From Spisula solida (Eukaryota > Mollusca > Bivalvia > Venerida > Mactridae), in NCBI GenBank assembly GCA_947247005.1, contig OX365951.1, positions 193,501 to 257,500 of the forward strand: a stretch of 64,000 bases of DNA, read 5' to 3'. Shown here one piece after another: positions 22,906 to 35,795 of the stretch (position 1 is its first letter; every line of letters begins with the position of its first letter). The notes under the pieces were generated by a model that was not told where the DNA came from, made no database searches, and saw only the letters and a list, made by a program, of their open reading frames with translations. The position numbers and the translations under genes were made by a program.

Positions 22906-23819
22906 CGACTTTTGTATCAAATATGTATCATACGGTGTATGTTAACGTTGAGATGGTACTAAATACATACCGAATATACAGATACAACAATCGACCAGGA
23001 ACTCGACACAATACGACAATATCACGTGTTCGTTCTATTATCTATATACTCCTTGCACCAAATAAACGTAATAATACCAACTATAACATAATGAAGAATT
23101 CGGAAATTCGCTGTCTGGCTTTGAACTTGCAGCCAGTCTCCCATTTCCGGAAGGTCGATCAATTTACTATACGACATAGTATCATGCTATCTCGAGTTCT
23201 AGAATACATGAAATTAAGCTTCAATACGACTATCGAACACTTGCCAGCTTGACTGATACTTATAACACGATTCATCAATGGAATCAACAAACGTAGTTTG
23301 ATATTGTTTGTTTTAAAATTCCGAACTACACTCGTCCGACTATTTGGAATACTCTCATACAAATCGTTAATTAAATTCCTACGCTTTCGTTTCTTGTCTA
23401 TTTTTGTTTCCTGTAGTACGAATTGTCCTAATTATTATAAACAGACAACTCCTCATATTTTATTACAGGATCATGGCAAGCATTCAAACCTGTCTGGATC
23501 ATATACATAGTTATAAAAAAATGTTGGCTCGAGACGTAAAGTTATGTCATCTTTTATAGCGTACGCGATGTAAAGCGACACTTCATCTGATCAAATACAG
23601 CAAATAATTCTTTGAATATTCAAATGACTACAGTTATTAGGGCGTTTATCAGCATTATTTTATTGATGATAGAATATTACCGTAATGTACAGCCATCCTG
23701 GAGGAACTGTACGAGCTCTCTATAATATTATATGGGCAAGGAGCTGTATAGAATATCAATAAATATTTATCACATTCCTTGTTATCTTTCGGTGGCTTAT
23801 ATCATTGCACTTGACGTCC

Positions 23820-24280
23820 GGAATAATTAGGACTGGGAACCATGGTGCACCAAGAAAAAGATACCGCGGTATACCACGGTTTTCCCCAAAATACCACAGT
23901 ATATACATGTACCACGGTATACCACAAACTTTATTAGAAGACTTGCAGCTACGATCCAGTGGTCAATTCAATGTATATCATGGAAAACCCTCAACCAGGC
24001 AAGTGTTTAGAACGACTAGAAAGATTTGAATTAGAGAAATAAGCAGACATTGTAAGATGATAACTTTATTTGAACAGGAACACTTGATGCTGGACTGTGC
24101 AACAAGCAATTACGAGAAAGTAATTCTAGTTGCATGACAATTCCAGGGGAAATAATTTGTGGTATGATTGGTTGTTACGTTAGGTCAATTAAAAATAATT
24201 TAAAGCAGTGGTTATGTTGATAAAATACCGGTATTTCGGATTGTTACACCGCGGTTATACCGGTAATACTGATCACCTCT
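23820..24280. mobile_element. Possible hAT-like MITE rich in ataccgcggtata motifs
   Basis: Several palindromic ataccgcggtata/taccacggtata words sit near 23860-23925. 'ataccggtatttcgg' and 'caccgcggttataccggtaa' sit near 24225-24265, facing inwards. The region between has no coding signal. The ends are not defined and no target duplication was found; the class is a guess from the motif style. Confidence 0.35.
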
Positions 24281-25858
24281 ATGTGTACTACAGTAAAGAT
24301 TATACATTGTATTACAATTCTAAGATGGCCGATTGTTGGTAATTGTTGAGTTGGTTTAAATTGATTAGATACATTGTTTGGGTTAGTTTTAGATTCGCTT
24401 TAAGTGTTATTTAGTGTACTTATTGTGCAGTTCGTGTATGGCAAGCCACCGAAACTCACAACTTTCACCAAGTGCTAACATCGCCCTGCACGTACGCGAC
24501 AATAAATAATTAATTTATGCGTGAGTCGATTGAAAAAAAAATCTTCGGAAACTACAGTTTGTAGATTTAGCCTTTAAAAGTTCATGCAATTCAGTGATTA
24601 GTCGAAATTTACATGACGTTGTGTATGGAGAACTATAGTATACTGGAGTTAGATTTACACCCCAAATGCTGTTCGATATGTCTGTACTTCAAATGCATCT
24701 CGATCGTTTTCAGCATTCAGAGAGGCCATAAACCTAGACCCGAATGATCATAGAATGCAGGCAGAATTTGTAGAATGCACTTCGAATATCTAGATTCATA
24801 CCAAAAGTATAAAAGCTGCACAAGAATAATTGGGAACGACATGGGGATGTGTTTGCTAGTGAGAATATCACGTGTGCCTCAGACAAAACGTTTAGATTGT
24901 TTCAATGATTTCTGTAACGCAGACTACCCTACCACATGTACAGTTTCGTGCCAATGTTGCGTGCTTCTAGTCGTCAATCTTACACTAGAGTCGTTTCTCG
25001 GATAGTCTATAACATTACATAGCTATGATAAATTGACTTTTGTTCTAGGAAGTTTAAACACCTGGATAAGTTAATCATACGCCAAGATGATACAAATGTT
25101 TGGACGATTTTACGGACGATGTTTTTGCATTTTTATAAATGACCCATACACCGGTAAACATCCAAATGCAGATCCAAAACACAACAGAACAATCTCATTA
25201 GTATACATACAATCCAATCGGTTATACATTTATCATAAAACAATACATTTCTCACAAACACCACATGTGGCAAAGACTGTATGGAATGGCAAACATTCAC
25301 TATGGTACATCAACTTGTACAACAACAAGAAACCAGCCGACTTGTTCTCAGTTCCTGAGTGCCAAGAGACGAATAACGATGATTAACATAATACAATTTA
25401 TAGATCGATTTAAGGAAATATATACAATTGTTTTGCATATAGAAAGAGTTATCATCTACATAGATACATGGCATGCTTTGGTGAGTAATACATGTTTTCT
25501 ATAATTATAGAGAACGTTTTGGAGAATTCAAATTTTCCACCCCATTAGCGGTTACCTCTGTCGCTTGAAAACCACTAAATAATGAAAGCGATTATAACGA
25601 AGTATGTGTGCAGAATTAGAGTTTGCCACGTGATGATTCTGAACTATCAGAACTTTGCAATAAATATATAATTAGCTCGATGTTTATATCGTGTGTGTTG
25701 TTTTCCTTCAGCACAGGATGAATATTAATATCTACTATAACATATAAACAAGGTAGTCGGGTACGGCTCTATATGACTTGGTGCACCCAACCTGTTCTCG
25801 TTGCCGGTTCTGTTGTGGTCACGGGTCAGTTGTCAGCGATATATGTGAGACTGTCGAC
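24281..25858. other. Unassigned stretch
   Basis: No repeat structure or recognisable coding was found. Open frames at 24775-25005 and 25087-25504 show no motif and are considered chance. Confidence 0.45.
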
Positions 25859-25931
25859 TGCCTCAATAGCTCAGTGGTTAGTGCGCTTGCCGTCTAATCT
25901 GGCGATTTGGGTTCAAATACGGATGGAGGCA
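25859..25931 (+). mobile_element. tRNA-like sequence (pseudogene or SINE head)
   Basis: This 73-base sequence opens tgcctcaatagctcagtggt and closes ggaggca, so six of seven acceptor pairs form. The anticodon stem tgccg/tggcg pairs with two G-T wobbles around loop tctaatc. The T arm (gggttcaaat) is only partly paired and base 33 is not T. It therefore resembles a tRNA but is probably tRNA-derived repeat DNA. Confidence 0.5.
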
Positions 25932-26937
25932 TTCACACGCCCGTCATATTTCAGCAGTAAGCTGACAGGCAAATAGAGGCTATGTTCGATTGCAGACTGA
26001 CCGAGGAATTCATTTATTGACAGTCTTCTAATGGTATATTACAAACGACGTAAAACAACGAAATAATGAAATAAATTCGGTATTTTAGCAAACGTACATG
26101 TGTATACGCATTTGAAACTCCATTACCAAGTGCGATGCTGCAAAGTGTGTTAAATGAGTTTGTACGGCCAAATTATGAGTGATATAAATATACTTAAGAT
26201 ACTTCCTCAGATGTTCCTGTGAACTCCTTTGAAACATACACATAATCATTTAAATGACATCGAATAAGTCAGGCGTAAAGCCAATAAGTAAACTTCACAG
26301 TTAATATAGAGACAGAATACTTGTCTATTATCTAAATTGCTTTGAGACAAATTCAGAGGTGATAGAAATATAATGCCACAAATAGGTACAAGTTCATATA
26401 AACTGAATTCAATCGAAGCCACTCTCAAATTTGTCTTAAAAACAAACTGATGTCATAGAAAAATAAAGTCACAAAGACGAACAGCAAGTATTTATAGACC
26501 GAATACAGATAAGACAAACTTAGCATGTCATTTAGACCTATTGACTAAACCTAGAGAAAAGGCAATTCAGCTAGAATGATGAGTTGTCAAGATGTATCAG
26601 AATAAAGCTAATACATATAATAAAAAAGAAATATTCATGCATTGAAAACAAACACACTGATATAATTCGTCTAGAATTTCCTTATACACTGTTCTGATTG
26701 ACAGTTTCATTTACAGGATTGTGTATTTATTATAACTTCTCCATTTTTTAAGAACAATTGGACCTGGCTTATGATAATTTACTGTCTCGGTGGGTTTACT
26801 TCCCGACCCCTACATTTTCATTCTCGGTACCAGACAGGCAAACACGTGATTACCATTATAACCAGCAGGGAGGGGGCACGTCAACCGGGGATGACAGAAC
26901 GAACCCCCACTATATTTCTACTCTTTCGCTGAATAAA
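25932..26937. other. Unassigned AT-rich stretch before the minisatellite
   Basis: No element or gene was recognised. The last bases, 'gaataaaatggctgagaaca', merge into the first minisatellite unit. Confidence 0.45.
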
Positions 26938-29900
26938 ATGGCTGAGAACATAGCGAGTAAGGCCGACTGAGAACATAGCGAGTAATGTCGACTGAGAACA
27001 TAGCGAGTAAGGCCGACTGAGAACATAGCGAGTAAGGCCGACTGAGAACATGGCGAGTAAGGCCGACTGAGAACATGGCGAGTAAGGCAGACTGAGAACA
27101 TAGCGAGTAAGGCCGGCTGAGAACATGGCGAGTAAGGCCAACTGAGAACATAGCGAGTAAGGCCGACTGAGAACATGGCGAGTAAGGCAGACTGAGGACA
27201 TAGCGAGTAATGTCGACTGAGAACATAGCGAGTAAGGCCGACTGAGAACATAGCGAGTAAGGCCGACTGAGAACATGGCGAGTAAGGCCGACTGAGAACA
27301 TGGCGAGTAAGGCAGATTGAGAACATAGCGAGTACGGCCGGCTGAGAACATGGCGAGTAAGGCCAACTGAGAACATAGCGAGTAAGGCCGACTGAGAACA
27401 TGGCGAGTAAGGCAGACTGAGGACATAGCGAGTAAGGCCGACTGAGATCATGGGGAGTAAGGCCGACTGAGAACATGGCGAGTAAGGCCGGCTGAGAACA
27501 TGGCGAGTAAGGCCGTCTGAGAACATGGCGAGTAAGGCCGACTGAGACCATGGCGAGTAAGGCCGACTGAGAACATAGCGAGTAAGGCCGGCTGAGAACA
27601 TGGCGAGTAAGGCCGGCTGAGAACATGGCGAGTAAGGCAGACTGAGAACATGGCGAGTAAGGCCGGCTGAGAACATGGCGAGTAAGGCCGTCTGAGATCA
27701 TGGCGAGTAAGGCCGACTGAGATCATGGCGAGTAAGGCCGACTGACAACATGGCGAGTAAGGCCGACTGAGAACATGGCGAGTAAGGCAGACTGAGAACA
27801 TAGCGAGAAAGGCCGACTGAGATCATGGCGAGTAAGGCCGGCTGAGAACATGGCGAGTAAGGCAAACTGAGAACATAGCGAGTAAGGCCGACTGAGGACA
27901 TAGCGAGTAAGGCCGACTGAGATCAGGGGGAGTAAGGCCGACTGAGAACATGGCGAGTAAGGCCGACTGAGATCAAGGCGAGTAAGGACGGCTGAGACAT
28001 AGCGAGTAAGGCCGGCTGAGAAAATGGCGAGTAAGGCCGGCTGAGAAAATGACGAGTAAGGCAGACTGAGAACATAGCGAGTAAGGCCGGCTGAGAACAT
28101 GGCCAATAAGGCCGTCTGAGATCATGGCGAGTAAGGCCGACTGAGATCATGGCGAGTAAGGCCGACTGACAACATGGCGAGTAAGGCCGACTGAGAACAT
28201 GGCGAGTAAGGCAGACTGAGAACATAGCGAGAAAGGCCGACTGAGATCATGGCGAGTAAGGCCGGCTGAGAACATGGCGAGTAAGGCCGGCTGAGAACAT
28301 GGCGAGTAAGGCCGTCTGAGATCATGGCGAGTAAGGCCGACTGAGATCATGGCGAGTAAGGCCGACTGACAACATGGCGAGTAAGGCCGACTGAGAACAT
28401 GGCGAGTAAGGCAGACTGAGAACATAGCGAGAAAGGCCGACTGAGATCATGGCGAGTAAGGCCGGCTGAGAACATGGCGAGTAAGGCAAACTGAGAACAT
28501 AGCGAGTAAGGCCGACTGAGGACATAGCGAGTAAGGCCGACTGAGATCAGGGGGAGTAAGGCCGACTGAGAACATGGCGAGTAAGGCCGACTGAGATCAA
28601 GGCGAGTAAGGACGGCTGAGACATAGCGAGTAAGGCCGGCTGAGAAAATGGCGAGTAAGGCCGGCTGAGAACATGACGAGTAAGGCAGACTGAGAACATA
28701 GCGAGTAAGGCCGGCTGAGAACATGGCCAATAAGGCCGTCTGAGATCATGGCGAGTAAGGCCGACTGAGATCATGGCGAGTAAGGCCGACTGACAACATG
28801 GCGAGTAAGGCCGACTGAGAACATGGCGAGTAAGGCAGACTGAGAACATAGCGAGAAAGGCCGACTGAGATCATGGCGAGTAAGGCCGGCTGAGAACATG
28901 GCGAGTAAGGCAAACTGAGAACATAGCGAGTAAGACCGACTGAGAACATGGCGAGTAAGGCCGACTGAGATCATGGCGAGTAAGGCCGACTGACAACATG
29001 GCGAGTAAGGCCGACTGAGAACATGGCGAGTAAGGCAGACTGAGAACATAGCGAGAAAGGCCGACTGAGATCATGGCGAGTAAGGCCGGCTGAGAACATG
29101 GCGAGTAAGGCCAACTGAGAACATAGCGAGTAAGGCCGACTGAGAACATGGCGAGTAAGGCAGACTGAGAACATAGCGAGTAAGGCCAACTGAGAACATA
29201 GCGAGTAAGGCCGACTGAGAACATGGCGAGTAAGGCAGACTGAGGACATAGCGAGTAAGGCCGACTGAGATCATGGGGAGTAAGGCCGACTGAGAACATG
29301 GCGAGTAAGGCCGACTGAGATCATGGCGAGTAAGGACGGCTGAGAACATGGCGAGTAAGGCCGTCTGAGAACATGGCGAGTAAGGCCGACTGAGACCATG
29401 GCGAGTAAGGCCGACTGAGAACATAGCGAGTAAGGCCGGCTGAGAACATGGCGAGTAAGGCCGGCTGAGAACATGGCGAGTAAGGCCGACTGAGATCATG
29501 GCGAGTAAGGCAGACTGAGGACATAGCGAGTAAGGCCGACTGAGAACATAGCGAGTAAGGCCGACTGAGAACATAGCGAGTAAGGCCGACTGGAAACATG
29601 GCGAGTAAGCCGACTGAGAACATGGCGAGTAAGACCGGCTAGAAACATGGCGAGTAAGGCCGACTGAAAACATAGCGAGTAAGGCCGACTGAGTACATAG
29701 CGAGTAAGGCCGGCTGAGAACATGGCGAGTAAGGCCGACTAAAAACATAGCGAGTAAGGCAGGCTGAGAACATAGCGAGTAAGGCCGACTGAGAACACGG
29801 CGAGTAAGGCCGACTGAGAACATGGCGAGTAAGGCCGACTGAGAACATGGCGAGTAAGGCCGGCTGAGATCATGGCGAGTAAGGCCGGCTGAGATCATGG

Positions 29901-30062
29901 CGTGTAAGGCCGACTGAGATCATGGCGAGTAAGGCCGACTGAGTACATGGCGAGTAAGGCCGGCTGAGATCATGGCGAGTAAAGCCGACTGAGAACATGG
30001 CGAGTGAGGCCGGTTGAGATCATGGCGAGTAAGGGCGGCTGAAAACATGGCGAGTAAGGCCA
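26938..30062. repeat. 25 bp minisatellite, about 125 units, with 624 bp higher-order period
   Basis: The unit is ggccgactgagaacatggcg + agtaa, with common variants (tagcgag, gatcatgg, gcagactg, ccggctg). Marker variants show higher-order structure: 'actgacaaca' occurs at 27741, 28165, 28365, 28789 and 28989 (spacings 424, 200, 424, 200). A one-base-short unit 'gctgagacat' at 27991 and 28615, and 'ggccaataag' at 28101 and 28725, are each 624 bp apart. The minus strand has no stop in the consensus unit in any frame, which makes long but meaningless open frames of up to 275 codons. It is much richer in G and C than its flanks. Confidence 0.97.
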
Positions 30063-31136
30063 AGCATTACATTGATACAAGTACACGCTTTACAGTCCAA
30101 AGGTGAATGCATTCACTACAAAGTGTCATCTACTGCTCTTCTAGCCGTTAGGTGTATGAGAGGTCAGACAGTTTCGTCACGTTTTTTTGTTATTTTAAAG
30201 TACGGCTAGGGACAAGCACGGCACGGGACAGGACGGAATGAATTTATCTAGAACCGTACATGGTGGTTATCTCCCTTAGTAATATATATATATATATATA
30301 TCACGTGATAATTACAATAAAAAAGATCATCAGACATTAGACACAAGGCACCTTTCGTGCGTAACGTTTATACTTCATTCATAATTAATATAAATCTACC
30401 GGAGTAGGAAATCTTTGAATCAAGAATGTAAATGAAAAAGTCAAATTCGTGACAATATTGACGTTGAGCTGGTAAGGGGATACCTCGGCGGCGGGGATTG
30501 GAATTATAAATTTGACATTTGCCTTTTATTTCTTTAGAAGACACACAACGTCGAGATGTCAGATCTCCTTCGCGTCTCGAGACTATGCTAGTTTTACTGA
30601 AATCGTTTTTCCGACGCAAATCTCAAAAGCGAGAGTTTGATGGACGCTTAGTTAATAGGAATTAACCTGTCTGTGACAGGAACATTAAGACAGACGATTC
30701 CTTAAATTGAATATTGTTTCTTGTCATTTTTATCACCCATGGCAATACGGCGGATCAATGTAAGATAATATTAGTGTAATGGTTTTATCTTATAGTCACG
30801 ACTGTTGTGTAACTTGATAAAGAAGTCTGTGCGGAGTATAATGTGATATAATGTAGTTTAAGGTTCCATATTTCACAGCGACACAAATCGATCTTTGGTC
30901 TACGTTTTGATAGAATTTGTTGCGATATAAAACGTTACCACATAATACCTAATTGTGTTGCTTAACAACGGTATAACTTTGCAACACTTGTATCGCTCCT
31001 GGACCTGTTGTGTCATCTTGTATTTGTAGTTAATTCTAAGCAACATTTGGTACAAAACACTCAACAATGACGCTAGTTTGTTTTCTTGAACTTTGATGAG
31101 GCTTCCTGTTAAATTCTTGCCCGTTTATCTAATACT
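30063..31136. other. Unassigned stretch with an AT microsatellite
   Basis: A simple (TA)n run lies at about 30281-30301, just before 'tcacgtgata'. A minus-strand frame at 30368-30619 (83 codons, arginine and lysine-rich N-terminus) has no recognised domain and is not called a gene. Confidence 0.5.
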
Positions 31137-31277
31137 TCACATATGTAGAGCGTTGTGAGTATCAAATACTCAACATGTGGAGAGCGCTGTGATAATCCAA
31201 CACTCCACATGTGGAGAGCGCTGTGAGTATTCAATACTCCACATGTGGAGAGCGCTGTGGTTATCCAACACTCCACA
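31137..31277. repeat. 34 bp tandem repeat, about four units
   Basis: 'acatgtggagagcgctgtg' recurs with a 34 bp spacing (for example starts at 31207 and 31241), alternating with 'ataatccaacactcc' and 'agtattcaatactcc' variants. Units carry short inverted elements (cacatgtg, agcgct). Confidence 0.85.
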
Positions 31278-32221
31278 TGCGGATAAAATATGGAAGAGCA
31301 AGTTATAATACCGACTGCTTATTTATACCACGAGGTCAGCTGAACGTCCCATTTTACCAGAAAACTTCCGCGGCAATACATGATAAAAACACTAAAATAT
31401 ACAAATCAACATCAAATGAAAAAGTCATAAAAAACTATATAATAATTATCTAACCCTCGCTGATGTAAATGATTTCTTGCAATTCTAGATAACATTTATT
31501 TTTACTTAAATCAAGCCATGTAAATTTCGAGATCTGTTCTTAATTAATATTCCAAGTAATGAAGGTCTTTAAAAAGTAATCCAAAACTTAAATTAAATTA
31601 ATCTGAAAATCAACGGAGTAAAATCTTTTTGTCTGCGTGTTGCATTTAATCACGCCAGCGTTTTAATTATCCTAATGACCTTTAAAAAGTTCAATTAATT
31701 AATGAAATAATAGATAGAAAACAAAAACAAATCTCAGACAAAATGCAGAGCAAGATTTCTGGTCCTAAATCCGATGTTTTATCCACATTTTCTTTTTTTC
31801 TAATGTTTTTTTGTGTGTATAATTACGAGGTTGTCTGTAAATCTAATCAGACACCAGATAAAGTTAGAGTAGATGTTCTCGTAGATTAACATGTGGGCAC
31901 AATAATACCTCCCCCGTAAATACAAAAATATGGTGGGATCAGTAATTTAATCTTTGTGATACATGTGTACACATATTTTAAGAATTAGTTCTAAATAAAA
32001 CGGTGCTACAAATTAGCTAAGACACACAAAACATAAAATGTCCGTTATTGAGAAAAAAAGTTGAGATTTATGTATATGGATCTCACATATGCATGTTTTT
32101 TCACGAGGGCGTTATGAATTAATTGCTGGATTTTCAACCATTCGTACTTTAACTTGGTAGGAGAAATGGTTATATGGTTATACATGTGTTTTAGTTTCGT
32201 TATTTTAATTATTTTTCTCCG
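31278..32221. other. Unassigned AT-rich stretch
   Basis: No repeat or gene was recognised. Several poly-T tracts occur but no tandem or inverted structure stands out. Confidence 0.45.
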
Positions 32222-32440
32222 CCTTCACGATAGCCTAGTGGAAGAGCGTCCGCTTCGAGTGCGGTGGTCTCGGCTTCGACCCCATAACTTGTCATACAAA
32301 AGACGAAATAAAAACGGTACCAGACATGTCCTTGCTAGACGCTCAGGCATAAAAGAGAAACTGGCTTCTCTTCTCTCATACCCCCGTGGCGATGGATAAC
32401 ATAAGGAACTAGGCGTCAAGAATAATTATATTAAGTTGCA
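32222..32440 (+). mobile_element. tRNA-derived SINE, copy 2
   Basis: This is the same family as 1969-2219. The A box region is 'gatagcctagtggaagagcg', the B box is decayed (gcttcgacccc), and the body 'ctggcttctcttctctcata' and 'gtggcgatggataacat' is nearly identical. Target duplications were not resolved. Confidence 0.8.
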
Positions 32441-34691
32441 AAAAAACTTGTTTCACAATTTAATTAAATAAATTACTGTAAAACTTATCACTTAACTCCC
32501 CCTTTATATAGATTTTAGATGACATATTTATTTTACATCTATTTCTCGTATATAGAATGGGAAACAGGTACTTACTATTGATATTTATCGCGTTCGACAC
32601 TTCATTCCTCATGTAATTCATTGTCATACAGATACGCGACAGTTTTAAAAAGGAATGATACAAATAATGACAACTAATCATGAATGTTCTGAATATGAGA
32701 TGATAACTTATGAATTAATCTACATCGGCCTTAATGAACGAATTAAAACAACGTATGGGTGGTAAAAGCATCCTGGGAAATACAGGATTCACTACACTCA
32801 AGTTCATAATAAAAGTCGTACTCATAATGCTAGACTAGCTTAAGGTCAACATGAATTAAGTATGTGGTTCTGGTACCATGGTGTAAAAAGTTAGGGTAAG
32901 TAGATAGGAAAAACTTTCTTTTTTATAGTTATTTTATTTTTTCTATAACTATATTACAGCACAAACCCACTAACCTTAAAATGGTGAAGATCTAAAAGAT
33001 GATTACAAATCAGGCGGGGAAATTATGGCAGCACTTATCAGAAGTAGCCAAAACGCACAAGAAGAACACACAAAATGCAAAATGGTCTCTCTGTATCAAA
33101 ACTATGAAAAAAGAGTCAACATATAAAGCAATAATATGTTTATAGTCGGGCCAAAATATTAGGATCGGTCGGCTTATTAGAACCACATCATTAATTTGAT
33201 TTGGCCTTATAAGATCTGTTTCATAAGTTCGGATGTTTAAATAGTTTTTCGTTAAGTCTAACCAATTTCTTATCAATCATGTAAAATCAAATTAAATTAT
33301 AGATGCATTACATTTTATTTAACTTCATTTTAGTCATATGCATGAGATAACTGACTTCCCGAGTGAACGCAAACATCCCAGTATCATGTTTGTTCCTGAA
33401 TGAACTTCACAAGTGTATAATATATCACATTGCAATGATTCAAATTGGCAGTTTAATTGAAACAAAACATGCCACGTGTTTATCTAAAATCTTGATAAAA
33501 CGCGATGTTTAAATTCAGTCCTCAATAAATTGAACTCATGCAAGGAACCAGTTTGGTTGTTAGAGGGTGTAATTTCCAATTTAAATGTTATTCAATGATG
33601 TTTACATTTTACCCTTAACAATTTCGGTACAAAATGAAACCATTAGCTTATTCAACCTGCCAAGACCTCCTGTAGTAATTTCACAGTTTATGAAAACATT
33701 CGTCAATTAGTGTATTTACATTTCCTATACTCAATAGTACTCCTCTACGCCCGCAAATTAATCCGCGTGAACTTATTGTTAATGGAATAAATGTCAAGAT
33801 GTATACAGTCACACCCCTTATAGTTTCACCTGGCACGGTCTTCGATTAAAAAAGCGATATTCCAAACGCGTGCTAAAGGCATTTCACATTCAACAGTTTT
33901 GTTAACATTTAATTCTTAAATGGACACACATAATATCAACCAAATGAATACAGAATAAAGTGTGTGCAATACATACGTAATTATTTATATAAACACAAGC
34001 ATTAACATGTGCAACAAAACCATACATACAAAAAAACGTTCAAAAACTTAAACCCGATCTTACATGACTCAGTTTATAGTAAATTCATTAACGAACAATT
34101 TGTATTTGTTTAAACTATATGACCCCATATAAATATTTTATGACAATTATATCTCGATTGCAGTTCAGACAAAGCGATTAGTAAACAAATTCCCAGCACT
34201 GACATACAAGTTCAAAGCGAACAAAACCGGCGGTTTTCAAAACTAAGCTCGTATTTAAAACAGATTCTCATATCATTTCCCTAAGGCAATTTAATTTCAT
34301 TGTACCAAGACCACGGCTTCTGGCAATAAATTTGCCTTAGCAAGAGCTTTCCCACTGTCCGTAAAAATAGCTTTAAAACATAATTTACGACCAAATTACG
34401 TTTTTCGCTGTCATAGTTTTGTCCGACATAAAGACAAAACAGACAGAAACTGACGACCCAAAAGTGCTATTAAGTGGTATTTAGGAGTATTTAGAACCTT
34501 GGAGATTTTCACTGAAACATGCAGTTGTCAATGCACAAAGACTTAACTAGATCTTATAATATGCCTGGGGTAAATCCAACAATATATATTATGTGTATAC
34601 ATTTTTATTTCGGGTTTACATTATTTGAATCCCAGAAAAACTATGCCGCCACATTATTACTGAACTAATTTATAAGTAGTCCTAAAACTAC
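32441..34691. other. Unassigned AT-rich stretch
   Basis: Nothing recognisable was seen on either strand. Short frames here (32460-32681, 33010-33276) look random. Confidence 0.4.
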
Positions 34692-34787
34692 CTTCAATGG
34701 GGAGAGGGCACACCAGTTCCATTTTAACGTGTGTGGAATATTTATGCCGCAAACTGAGATCTAACCTGTAACCCTCATTACTATTGG
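34692..34787 (-). CDS. Weak candidate exon
   Basis: Minus-strand open segment bounded by a possible acceptor (gattgccag ending at 34788) and donor (gaag then gtagtt at 34691). The encoded peptide includes NSNEGYRLDLSLRHKYSTHV and MELVCPLPIEG, which look protein-like but match no family I know. It lies about 35 bp from the pogo-type MITE at 34823. The splice signals are ordinary and the call could easily be chance. Confidence 0.15.
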
Positions 34788-34822
34788 CTGGCAATCTAAT
34801 CAACATATTCAGTGAGTATATA

Positions 34823-35141
34823 CAGTACAACCTCTCCAGGATAACCCTTTGTAGAGCAACAACCTCTCTATAACATACAGTACAACTTCTCCAGAGTGTC
34901 CCTTTGTAGAGCAACAATCTCTCTATAACATACAGAACAACTTCTCCAGAGTGGCCCTCTGTAGAACGACAACCGCCCTTTATACACACATTTAAAGTTC
35001 CAATACTATAAATTTAACCTATGTAGAGCAACAACCTCTCTATGACAACACATTCAAAGTTCCAATGCTATAAATTTAACCTCTGTAAAGCAGCAACTTC
35101 TATACAACGGCCAATAGTGTTGCTCTAATGCGGTTGTACTG
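34823..35141. mobile_element. Pogo/Tigger-like MITE, complete copy with internal repeats
   Basis: TA then 'cagtacaacctctccagg' at the left, and 'gcggttgtactg' then TA (35142-35143) at the right, form inverted ends. Inside, 'tagagcaacaacctctctat' is repeated several times (near 34853, 34908 and 35026), as is 'ttccaa(t)actataaatttaacct'. It has grown by internal tandem duplication compared with 9734-9900. No coding. Confidence 0.85.
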
Positions 35142-35696
35142 TATTTTCTAACTTATTCGAACAAAAACATATTTCAACACGAATCGTTTCTGCATACAAA
35201 GAATGCACAGAAAACTTCTACCAATTCTTGTTTTCCTCGGCAAATTAATTAACAAAGTTATTCAATACTGGTTACTATACGAGCATACACTCACATTGGC
35301 CTCCTGCGCGTTTTCATTACCGTGTTATTTTGTTGCACATTTATAGAAAATGGAAATGTACGTTCACGAAATGTCAAACACCGTTCTGAGAGTTTTGACA
35401 AAATTATGTCGAACAAGCCTTGGTAAAGTAATAAAAACGTATAGGGGTTGTATATCTTACAGAATACTGAACATTTCACACGTGATATAAGCTCTTGTAA
35501 CAGTCACAGGTGGTCGTACTGATGGCAACGGTCATTGACACTAAAGGAGTAGACATGTTTTTTTAGTGAAATAATTATGCAGTAATATGCGGCCAGTTAT
35601 CTTGTACTTACTTATCAAATAGTACCAACGTATCATTCAACTAGAGACCTACACATTATCTAAATTAATTAGCTAAATCCATTGAAGATCATAAAC

Positions 35697-35795
35697 ATGT
35701 CCGATCTAGAATTTAGACCCAGAATATCTGTTGACACACGAGAGCTCTATATGATGCGTGTACCGGACGGACCACACGCTGATATTAATGTTGAG
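35697..35795 (+). CDS. Candidate first coding exon (33 codons, phase 0)
   Basis: 'aaacATGTCC' opens 33 sense codons ending in GAG directly followed by gtaaatacc, a reasonable splice donor. The peptide runs MSDLEFRPRISVDTRELYMM and continues RVPDGPHADINVE, with balanced composition unlike the surrounding AT-rich noise. Without splicing, the frame meets a stop a few codons later. No homologue was recognised. Possible downstream exons in matching phase are 'HEFEGNFDTYFNFTK' after a good acceptor (ggatttatttcag, exon start about 37358) and a lysine/arginine-rich stretch near 37863. Neither link is proven. No promoter was identified. It could be the 5' end of a gene with long introns, or a chance open segment. 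Confidence 0.3.

Noticed and set aside
22821..23252. A 143-codon plus-strand frame
   Set aside because: It begins in a mariner-like end, passes through an R1 fragment and shows no domain; most likely chance.
25859..25931. A functional tRNA gene
   Set aside because: The acceptor stem is good, but the T arm and anticodon loop are abnormal; more likely tRNA-derived repeat DNA.
26881..29898. Many long minus-strand open frames (up to 275 codons) with a repeating MFSVGLTRHVLS peptide
   Set aside because: They are a direct result of a 25 bp repeat without stops on that strand. There is no start context, splice site or non-repeat coding.
30281..30301. (TA)n run as a regulatory TATA region
   Set aside because: It is a simple microsatellite with no gene start nearby.
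32154..32419. Open frames on both strands
   Set aside because: They overlap the second copy of the tRNA-derived SINE.
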